Shown: piece by piece, positions 1 through 5,501 of the stretch
Layout of the letters: each line of letters begins with the position of its first letter
Numbering within the stretch: the first letter of the stretch is position 1
Source of the DNA: Cyclobacteriaceae bacterium
GTDB lineage: Bacteria; Bacteroidota; Bacteroidia; Cytophagales; Cyclobacteriaceae
Direction of reading: 5' to 3'
DNA length: 6,682 nucleotides
Assembly: GCA_028289505.1 (NCBI GenBank)
Contig: JANQPK010000413.1
Coordinates: 1-6,682, forward strand
The notes under the pieces: generated by a model
Told to the model about the DNA's origin: nothing
The model's database searches: none
What the model saw: the letters and a program-made list of their open reading frames with translations, nothing else
Position numbers and translations under genes: made by a program

Positions 1-484
1 CGAATCCAATACTTTTAACGAGGGCACCACCATTGCTTCCGTTGCGGATATGAACGCCATGATCTTTGAAGGAATGGTAGATGAGTCGGATATCGGGAAG
101 GTCAAAGAGGGAATGGATCTGGTTTTGACCATTGGTGCCATCGAAGAGCAAACCTTTGATGCTACTTTGGAGTATGTATCTCCCAAGGGCATCGAAGAAG
201 AGGGTGCTATCAAATTTGAGGTAAGGGCTAGGGTGGCACTAAATAATGATCATTTTATTCGAGCAGGCTACAGTGCTAATGCTGATATTGTTCTGGAAAA
301 GAAAGAACAGGTGTTGGCAGTCAAGGAAAGTAATGTGATTGTACAAAACGACTCCAGTTTTGTGGAGGTGGCGCGGGCTGAGCAGCAATTCGAAAAAGTC
401 CAAATTGAAACAGGTTTATCTGATGGGGTGCATATAGAAATACTAGCGGGTTTGACCTCTGAAGACCACATAAAGAAGCTTTGA
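1..484 (+). CDS. Periplasmic adaptor subunit (HlyD/MacA-type) of ABC exporter, C-terminal part (A1)
   Basis: Partial gene: the reading frame is open from base 2 to the TGA at 482-484, so the 5' end lies left of the window and the ATG at 50 is an internal methionine. The visible 160 residues align along their whole length, with one single-residue gap, to residues 198-358 of the adaptor at 3709-4785, at about 65% identity by hand count. They therefore cover the end of the lipoyl/barrel-sandwich domain, the beta-barrel domain and the membrane-proximal domain. Two blocks are identical or nearly so in both copies: SPKGIEEEGAI and RAGYSANADIVLE. Adaptors of this family sit in the periplasm, anchored to the inner membrane, and bridge an inner-membrane transporter to a TolC-like channel. 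The ATPase gene starts 10 bases downstream, indicating one operon. The coiled-coil hairpin and membrane anchor are outside the window and cannot be assessed. Confidence 0.9.
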   Translation, partial: ESNTFNEGTTIASVADMNAMIFEGMVDESDIGKVKEGMDLVLTIGAIEEQTFDATLEYVSPKGIEEEGAIKFEVRARVALNNDHFIRAGYSANADIVLEKKEQVLAVKESNVIVQNDSSFVEVARAEQQFEKVQIETGLSDGVHIEILAGLTSEDHIKKL

Positions 485-494
485 GTAATCATCA

Positions 495-1178
495 ATGATC
501 AAACTAAATCAAATACATAAGAGTTACCCGGTAGGTAACCAGTCACTGCATGTGCTGAAAGGAATTGACATGGACATCGGAGAAGGCGAATTGGTATCGA
601 TTATGGGATCTTCAGGATCTGGAAAATCTACCCTGCTTAACATATTGGGAATTCTGGACAATTACGATTCAGGGGAATATCAACTGGCGGGTACCTCCAT
701 CAAGAACTTATCAGAAAAAAAAGCGGCCTATTATCGAAATAAATTCCTGGGTTTTGTTTTCCAGTCGTTTAACCTGTTGAACTTCAAAAACGCCATGGAG
801 AATGTGGCCTTGCCGCTGTACTATCAGAAAGTACGTAGAAAAGAGCGAAATCGGATTGCGCTGGAGTACCTGGATCGGGTGGGACTAAAAGACTGGGCTG
901 AGCACCTTCCCAGTGAGATGTCCGGTGGACAAAAACAGCGGATCGCTATTGCCAGATCCCTGATTTCCGACCCCAAAGTCATCCTTGCGGATGAACCTAC
1001 TGGAGCACTGGATTCCAATACTTCGCACGATGTGATGAAAATCTTTAAAGAGGTAAACGATATGGGTAAGACCATCGTTATCGTAACTCATGAGCACGAC
1101 ATTGCAGAAAAGACCGACCGCATCATCATGTTGAAGGACGGTGTAATACTTGATCGAGATTTTCAACTAGCCTCCTAA
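495..1178 (+). CDS. ABC transporter ATP-binding protein, MacB/LolD type
   Basis: Stand-alone nucleotide-binding subunit of 227 residues, the usual length for this family. All ATPase motifs are intact: Walker A GSSGSGKST at residues 38-46, Q-loop glutamine at 90 (FVFQSFNLL), signature MSGGQKQR at 142-149, Walker B VILADEP at 162-168 with catalytic Glu167, D-loop ALD at 171-173, and switch histidine His199 in VTHE. The LPLYYQ segment near residue 106 and the ADEPTGALD wording are typical of the LolD/MacB/FtsE group of exporters. It should work as a cytoplasmic homodimer driving the permeases encoded just downstream. In classical MacB this domain is fused to the permease; here it is a separate gene and the only ATPase visible for two permeases. 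The ATG at 495 lies 10 bases after the preceding stop and has no clear Shine-Dalgarno, which is normal in Bacteroidota. MacB-type function rather than lipoprotein release (LolCDE) is inferred from the flanking adaptor genes. Confidence 0.95.
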   Translation: MIKLNQIHKSYPVGNQSLHVLKGIDMDIGEGELVSIMGSSGSGKSTLLNILGILDNYDSGEYQLAGTSIKNLSEKKAAYYRNKFLGFVFQSFNLLNFKNAMENVALPLYYQKVRRKERNRIALEYLDRVGLKDWAEHLPSEMSGGQKQRIAIARSLISDPKVILADEPTGALDSNTSHDVMKIFKEVNDMGKTIVIVTHEHDIAEKTDRIIMLKDGVILDRDFQLAS

Positions 1179-1195
1179 CCTAAGAACCTAACAAT

Positions 1196-2446
1196 ATGTT
1201 TGATCTCGATAAATGGCAGGAAATCTTTCACACCATTGAGAAAAACAAACTCCGCAGTTTTATCACCTCATTTAACGTAGCCTGGGGAATCTTTATCCTG
1301 ATTATTCTGATGGGTTTTGGTAGAGGGTTCCAGAACGGCATACACCATCAGTTTGATGATGATGCGGCCAATAGTATTTTCATTAATGGTGGCACCACCA
1401 CCGTAGCACACAAGGGTATTCAACCTGGTAAGAAGATCAACTTCACCAATGATGATTTCGATTTGATCAGGCAAAAGGTACAAGGCGTTGAATATCTCAC
1501 CGGTCGGTATTATGTAAGTGGAGAGTTTGTGGTACGGTATCAGGACAAATACAGTTCCTTTAACATCAGGGGGGTACATCCAGACCACCTTCATCTGGAG
1601 AAGTCCATTATGATATCCGGACGCTATGTAAACCAAAAGGATATTAATGAAAAGCGTAAAATTGCTGTCATTGGGAAGAAAGTAGTGACCATTTTATTCA
1701 ATGATGGTGACCCGGTGGGCAAATACATTGACATAAACGGTATCAAGTACAAGGTAGTGGGAATTTACGACGATGATGGTGACGACGACGAGACCAAAGG
1801 TATTTATGTACCCATCTCAACTGCCCAACTTGCCTACGGAGGTAGTAACCGGGTCCATAGACTAATGTTAACGGTGGGAGATGCCACTCTGGAAGAAAGT
1901 TTGGCGATTCAGGATGAAGTCCATAAAATGCTGGCTTCACGGCATACCTTCTCCACCGAGGATAAACGGGCAGTCTGGATCTTCAACTTATGGGAAGAAT
2001 ACATTCGGTGGATGAATATTTTTGACGGAATTCGATTCGTTTTGGCGGCGGTGGGGATCTTTACCTTACTAGCAGGCGTGGTTGGAGTCAGCAATATCAT
2101 GTTGATCGTGGTAAAAGAACGTACCCGGGAGATCGGAGTTAGAAAAGCCATAGGGGCCACTCCTCTATCGGTGATTGGCCTTTTCCTGATGGAAGCTTTG
2201 TTAATTACCCTAGTAAGCGGCTACGTGGGTATGATCGGTGGCATGACCTTCATTGAAAGTGGTCTTCTAGCCAGTCTTATGGAATCCTTCGGGTTTCCCA
2301 TGGATTTTTTCATCGAGCCAGGAGTTAATTTCAGAAATGCGGTGATCGCAACACTTATCCTGGTGCTAGCGGGTACCTTGGCTGGTTATTTTCCCGCCAG
2401 AAAAGCTGCGCGCATTAAACCAGTGGAGGCCTTAAAAGACGAATAG
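1196..2446 (+). CDS. ABC transporter permease, MacB-like (P1)
   Basis: Inner-membrane permease of 416 residues with the four-helix MacB/FtsX layout. A short N-terminal amphipathic stretch (FDLDKWQEIF) is followed by TM1 at about 22-41, a large periplasmic domain (MacB_PCD type) at about 44-278, TM2 at about 281-306, TM3 at about 325-350 and TM4 at about 381-399. The cytoplasmic coupling segment after TM2 is the strongly conserved VKERTREIGVRKAIGAT (306-322), and the C-terminus has the family ending PARKAARIKPVEAL (400-413). These are mechanotransmission-type exporters, in which ATP hydrolysis moves the periplasmic domain rather than threading substrate through the membrane. The periplasmic domain carries a very acidic loop, DDDGDDDE, at 192-199. 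TM1 has the unusual sequence SFNVAWG where P2 has IIGIAWG, putting a polar Asn27 in the helix. P1 is about two-thirds identical to P2 over the first 48 residues. It probably pairs with P2, whose ATG begins one base after this stop. Confidence 0.93.
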   Translation: MFDLDKWQEIFHTIEKNKLRSFITSFNVAWGIFILIILMGFGRGFQNGIHHQFDDDAANSIFINGGTTTVAHKGIQPGKKINFTNDDFDLIRQKVQGVEYLTGRYYVSGEFVVRYQDKYSSFNIRGVHPDHLHLEKSIMISGRYVNQKDINEKRKIAVIGKKVVTILFNDGDPVGKYIDINGIKYKVVGIYDDDGDDDETKGIYVPISTAQLAYGGSNRVHRLMLTVGDATLEESLAIQDEVHKMLASRHTFSTEDKRAVWIFNLWEEYIRWMNIFDGIRFVLAAVGIFTLLAGVVGVSNIMLIVVKERTREIGVRKAIGATPLSVIGLFLMEALLITLVSGYVGMIGGMTFIESGLLASLMESFGFPMDFFIEPGVNFRNAVIATLILVLAGTLAGYFPARKAARIKPVEALKDE

Positions 2447-2447
2447 G

Positions 2448-3695
2448 ATGTTTGACTACGATAAATGGCAGGAAATCTTTGGTACTATTCGCAAGAATAA
2501 ATTGCGCACCTTTCTTACCATTATCGGCATCGCCTGGGGAATCTTTATGATCATCAGTTTGGTGGGGTTGGGAAACGGGTTTCAAAAAGGAGTTACCAGG
2601 GATTTTGGCCAGTGGGCTACCAACTCTGGATTTGTTTGGGGCCAACGCACCACCATATCCCATCAGGGGTTTCAACCAGGTAGAAATATTAGTTTTGACA
2701 ATTCAGATACCCAACTGCTCCAAAGCCGGGTACGTGAAATTCGTTACCTGGCACCCAGAAACCAACTGGGAGGTTGGCGAGGGGGTAATAATGTAACCAG
2801 GGGTTATAATACCGGAGCATTTACCGTAAACGGTGATTATCCAGAGTTTAATAAGATCAATATTCAAACTATTGAAAAAGGTCGTTTTATTAACCAAAAA
2901 GACATTGACGATCACCGCAAGGTAGCAGTGATTGGTCAGAATGTTCTGAACATCCTTTTTGAAGAGGATGAAGATCCTATAGGAGAATATATCACCATCA
3001 ACAAGGTAAACTTCCAGGTGGTGGGTCTGATAAAACCCATCAGGGATGACGGAGATGAAGGTGATCAAAACACCATTCACGTTCCTTTCACCACCTTTCA
3101 ACGGGCATTTCATTATGGTGACCGTGTGGGCTGGTATGCTTTCTCTGCTTATGACCAGCACAATGTAGAGCAGGTACAGGCTAAAATGATCAGTCTACTT
3201 AAAAACAATAACAGTGTACATCCATTGGATGAAGACGCCATCGGGTATTTTAACTTACAAAAGGAGTTCGAAGAAATAAATGGTTTATTCAAAGGGCTGA
3301 ACTTGTTCACTTGGTTTGTGGGCCTGAGCACATTATTCGCCGGTATTATCGGGGTCAGTAATATTATGCTGATCATAGTCAAAGAGCGCACCAAAGAAAT
3401 CGGTATCAGGAAATCTCTGGGGGCTACTCCATTTTCAATTATCTCACTTATTGTGCAGGAATCCGTTTTCTTAACTATGGTGGGTGGTTATTTAGCTTTG
3501 ATATTTGGCCTTTTAATTTTGGACCTGTTGTCTAAGTTATTACCGGAAGATTTTATCATTGTAAATCCTAATGTCAGCCCTGAGGTGGCTATTGGATCGC
3601 TGGTATTGCTGGTGATTGGTGGAGTGATTGCAGGTATCATGCCGGCTCGTAAAGCTGCTGCGGTTAGCCCCATAGCAGCTATCAGACAAGAATAA
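2448..3695 (+). CDS. ABC transporter permease, MacB-like (P2)
   Basis: Second permease, 415 residues, paralogue of P1 with the same layout: TM1 at about 22-41, periplasmic domain at about 44-283, TM2 at about 286-311, TM3 at about 330-358, TM4 at about 379-398. The coupling segment VKERTKEIGIRKSLGAT is at 311-327 and the C-terminal PARKAAAVSPIAAI at 399-412. The start ATG is separated from the P1 stop by a single base, so translation is probably coupled and the two proteins made in matched amounts, as expected for a heterodimer. The periplasmic domain has its own Gly/Asn-rich insert (LGGWRGGNN, 107-115), absent at the matching position of P1, and acidic stretches EEDEDP (172-177) and DDGDEGD (200-206). 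The periplasmic halves have diverged more than the membrane parts, which suggests that the two subunits contact substrate or adaptor differently. P1/P2 heterodimer formation is inferred from gene order; two separate homodimers are not excluded. Confidence 0.93.
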   Translation: MFDYDKWQEIFGTIRKNKLRTFLTIIGIAWGIFMIISLVGLGNGFQKGVTRDFGQWATNSGFVWGQRTTISHQGFQPGRNISFDNSDTQLLQSRVREIRYLAPRNQLGGWRGGNNVTRGYNTGAFTVNGDYPEFNKINIQTIEKGRFINQKDIDDHRKVAVIGQNVLNILFEEDEDPIGEYITINKVNFQVVGLIKPIRDDGDEGDQNTIHVPFTTFQRAFHYGDRVGWYAFSAYDQHNVEQVQAKMISLLKNNNSVHPLDEDAIGYFNLQKEFEEINGLFKGLNLFTWFVGLSTLFAGIIGVSNIMLIIVKERTKEIGIRKSLGATPFSIISLIVQESVFLTMVGGYLALIFGLLILDLLSKLLPEDFIIVNPNVSPEVAIGSLVLLVIGGVIAGIMPARKAAAVSPIAAIRQE

Positions 3696-3708
3696 TTGAC
3701 ATCGACAA

Positions 3709-4785
3709 ATGAAAAAAGTATTTCGTATCTCATTGCTGGTGATCTTAGTAGGAAGCTTCTTCTACATGAGCTACTTCCTCTATTCAAAATCAAAAGAACC
3801 TGATGTGGTGTTTGAGACCGATAGTGTGTTTACCAGTACCATTATTCGCAAAACAGTTGCCACCGGTTCTATTATACCCAGAAAAGAAATTGAGATCAAA
3901 TCTCAGGTTTCCGGCGTGGTAGATCGCATTTACGTTGAAGCTGGACAAGTAGCCAAAAAAGGTCAACTACTGTCCAAGATACGCATCATCCCCAACGCAG
4001 TAGCACTGAACAACGCTCAAACCCAATTGCGAAGTGCCAGAATCAACTATGAAAATTCCAAACAAGAAAAAGAGCGACAAGAACAGTTGTATAAGGACCA
4101 GATCATTTCAGAAGTTGAGTACAATGAATTCAATCTGGACTTCGAATTGAGGGAGGAGGCTCTGGCGGCGGCGGAAAGTAATCTTCAATTGGTACGGGAG
4201 GGCGCTTCCAAGAAAGCTGGTCAAACCACCAATGAAGTAAGGTCCACCGTAGATGGTATGATTCTGGACGTACCGGTTCGAGAAGGTAGTTTTGTGATTG
4301 AGAGCAATACCTTCAATGAAGGGACTACCATTGTTTCTATTGCCAACATGCAAGAAATGATATTCGAGGGCAATGTGGATGAATCAGAAGTAGGAAAGAT
4401 CAAGGAGGGAATGCCACTTAAACTAATCATTGGGGCCCTGGAAGGCGAAAGTTTCGATGCCATCTTAGAGTATATCAGCCCTAAGGGTATTGAAGAAGAA
4501 GGTGCCATTCAGTTTGAAGTACGTGCTGCCATACAAGTCAGACAGGAAGTGTTTCTAAGGGCAGGTTATAGTGCTAATGCAGATATTGTACTGGAGCAGA
4601 AAGACGATGTACTGGCCATAAAAGAGAGCAATCTCATATTTGAAGGGGAAGATAAAGTATTTGTAGAAGTAATGACGGGCCAGCAGCAGTTCGAAAAACG
4701 CGAGATCGAAACTGGAATTTCCGATGGGATCAATATTGAGGTGGTATCAGGTATTACCAAAGAAGACCGCCTCAAGAAACTATAA
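3709..4785 (+). CDS. Periplasmic adaptor subunit (HlyD/MacA-type) of ABC exporter, complete (A2)
   Basis: Complete adaptor of 358 residues. An uncleaved N-terminal membrane anchor lies at about 5-25, after MKK; there is no lipobox cysteine, so this is not a lipoprotein. Domains in order: first lipoyl half at about 60-91 (SQVSGVVDRIYVEAGQVAKKG), a short alpha-helical coiled-coil hairpin at about 97-165, second lipoyl half at about 177-212 (VDGMILDVPVREGSFV), beta-barrel at about 215-296, and membrane-proximal domain at about 300-358. The hairpin tip carries R123-x3-L127-x6-S134, the RLS pattern that AcrA, MacA and HlyD use to dock on TolC, which supports a link to an outer-membrane channel. 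The start ATG lies 13 bases after the P2 stop, so the gene belongs to the same operon. It is a paralogue of A1 at the other end of the operon. The stop codon is followed directly by the hairpin at 4786, so this is probably the last gene of the transcript. Substrate unknown. Confidence 0.93.
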   Translation: MKKVFRISLLVILVGSFFYMSYFLYSKSKEPDVVFETDSVFTSTIIRKTVATGSIIPRKEIEIKSQVSGVVDRIYVEAGQVAKKGQLLSKIRIIPNAVALNNAQTQLRSARINYENSKQEKERQEQLYKDQIISEVEYNEFNLDFELREEALAAAESNLQLVREGASKKAGQTTNEVRSTVDGMILDVPVREGSFVIESNTFNEGTTIVSIANMQEMIFEGNVDESEVGKIKEGMPLKLIIGALEGESFDAILEYISPKGIEEEGAIQFEVRAAIQVRQEVFLRAGYSANADIVLEQKDDVLAIKESNLIFEGEDKVFVEVMTGQQQFEKREIETGISDGINIEVVSGITKEDRLKKL

Positions 4786-4878
4786 ATCTACCATATACTA
4801 TCTTCTAACTGCTAGTTGCTATCTCTGTCCAAAAGCAGCAAATGGCAGATAGAAGATAGTACATAGTATATCGTAGAT
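4786..4878. terminator. Long imperfect hairpin between convergent genes, probable bidirectional terminator
   Basis: The left arm (4786-4820) pairs with the right arm (4837-4878). Segments 4786-4791/4873-4878 (6 bp) and 4793-4801/4863-4871 (9 bp) are separated by one C-C mismatch. There follow a 7-base bulge on the right (4856-4862), 6 bp (4802-4807/4850-4855), and a less perfect inner stem to 4820/4837 with two mismatches and a G-T pair. The loop is about 16 bases. The structure starts on the base after the A2 stop codon and ends three bases before the stop codon of the facing gene, so it almost fills the 96-base gap. It is AT-rich and lacks a classic U-tract on either strand, so the terminator role is inferred from position and stem length. 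Confidence 0.6.
4795..4869. repeat. Degenerate heptamer repeats (about CTxCTAT) in both hairpin arms
   Basis: On the + strand, consecutive 7-base units from 4795 read ATACTAT, CTTCTAA, CTGCTAG, TTGCTAT, then a decayed unit CTCTGTC (4823-4829). On the - strand, reading down from 4869, they are ATACTAT, GTACTAT, CTTCTAT, CTGCCAT, TTGCTGC (to 4835). The units correspond one to one between arms except for the extra GTACTAT on the right, which is the 7-base bulge of the hairpin. This is a direct observation. That the element belongs to a dispersed family is inference and cannot be tested from one copy. Confidence 0.65.
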
Positions 4879-4881
4879 CAG

Positions 4882-5436
4882 TTACTGCGATTCGTTAGAG
4901 GCCTCGGTATCAGCTTCTGCTTCCGCTCCCTCCATTTCCTCTTCTGCAGCCGCTCTTTCGCTTTGAACTGTTTCGAAAATAGCCGTATATCTGGTTTTTA
5001 ACTCCTCATCGCTTTTCAAGGCCTTGGTAATACGATTATATAGTCCGGCACCCAACTGCTCCGAATCCTTTATCTTGGTGGTATAGGCTTCTTTGAAGGC
5101 TGCGATATTTTCGTCATTTGCGGCTACGATCTTATTGAAAACCTCAATTTCTTCGGGAGTCGCCTCAATCTCTGCCAATTTTTCTTCATCACCACCGGCA
5201 GCATTCAATTCCTTAAAACGGCGACCACCATCCATTAGCTCTTCCGCTTGAATCATTTCATTATAATCCGTTTTCAATCGCTGTTTTTCCTGCTCTGCAT
5301 AATCCATAACCAGAGCGTACTTGGTTAACTCCTCATCGGTTAATGGCTCTTCATCCTGCGCCTGTGTATTGACCACTGATAATAGCATGAAACCTGCTAA
5401 AAAGCTCAATACGGGTAATTTCCAAATCCTTTTCAT
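4882..5436 (-). CDS. Secreted acidic helical protein of unknown function, possibly DUF4168-like
   Basis: A 184-residue protein that I do not recognise with certainty. MKRIWKLP, a hydrophobic stretch (about 8-22) and NTQAQDEE give a clear Sec signal peptide, with probable cleavage after TQA at residue 26; there is no lipobox cysteine, so the product should be periplasmic or secreted. The mature part is predicted almost all helical and strongly acidic. The spacing of LTDEELTKYALVMDYAEQEK (about 32-51), TPEEIEVFNKIV (93-104) and ALKSDEELKTRY (139-150) recalls DUF4168-type proteins, but this is a tentative resemblance. The C-terminal 26 residues (159-184) are low-complexity Glu/Ala/Ser and probably disordered. 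The start is fixed by the signal peptide. The gene lies 65 bases downstream of the TonB-dependent receptor on the same strand and has its own promoter-like element, so it may be expressed both with the receptor and alone. It faces the transporter operon across the hairpin and is probably functionally unrelated to it. Confidence 0.85.
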   Translation of the reverse strand: MKRIWKLPVLSFLAGFMLLSVVNTQAQDEEPLTDEELTKYALVMDYAEQEKQRLKTDYNEMIQAEELMDGGRRFKELNAAGGDEEKLAEIEATPEEIEVFNKIVAANDENIAAFKEAYTTKIKDSEQLGAGLYNRITKALKSDEELKTRYTAIFETVQSERAAAEEEMEGAEAEADTEASNESQ

Positions 5437-5446
5437 TTCTCCTTTC
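5437..5446 (-). promoter_or_regulatory. Purine-rich leader with AAGGAG before the secreted-protein start
   Basis: Reading the - strand, the bases just before the ATG are GAAAGGAGAA. This is the only clear Shine-Dalgarno-like sequence in the window, although its spacing to the ATG (2 bases after GGAG) is shorter than ideal. It supports the chosen start, as does the signal peptide that follows. Confidence 0.4.
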
Positions 5447-5466
5447 TTTTACGGTTTTTCATAGTT

Positions 5467-5474
5467 CAAAGCTA
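5467..5474 (-). promoter_or_regulatory. Bacteroidota -7 promoter element (TAGCTTTG)
   Basis: On the - strand TAGCTTTG matches the Bacteroidota sigma-ABfr -7 consensus TAnnTTTG exactly. It lies 30 bases upstream of the ATG at 5436 and would give a leader of roughly 20-25 bases. No TTTG sits at the usual -33 distance; the nearest upstream TTTG on that strand ends about 28 bases away, too far. An A/T-rich run (5481-5492) fills the spacer. Partial match, so moderate confidence. Confidence 0.45.
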
Positions 5475-5501
5475 GCAAGAAAAAATATTTTTGTGGGAAT
5501 T

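Noticed and set aside
50..52. ATG at 50 as the start of the first gene
   Set aside because: The frame is open to base 2, and the upstream residues (ESNTFNEGTTI) align exactly with the interior of the second adaptor, so the gene is cut by the window edge.
2703..3161. Long antisense open frame (152 codons) opposite permease P2
   Set aside because: It lies wholly within a well-supported gene, has no signal of its own and its translation resembles no protein family; it is a coding shadow. The same holds for other antisense frames over the operon, for example 885-1166 and 1268-1636.
495..3695. LolCDE lipoprotein-release system
   Set aside because: The ATPase and permeases would fit LolD/LolC/LolE in outline, but the flanking HlyD/MacA-type adaptors with a TolC-docking motif indicate a MacB-type tripartite exporter.
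4786..4881. Insertion-sequence remnant or CRISPR repeat in the intergenic palindrome
   Set aside because: There is no transposase fragment, no target-site duplication and no regular repeat-spacer pattern; the structure is a single hairpin of 7-base units.
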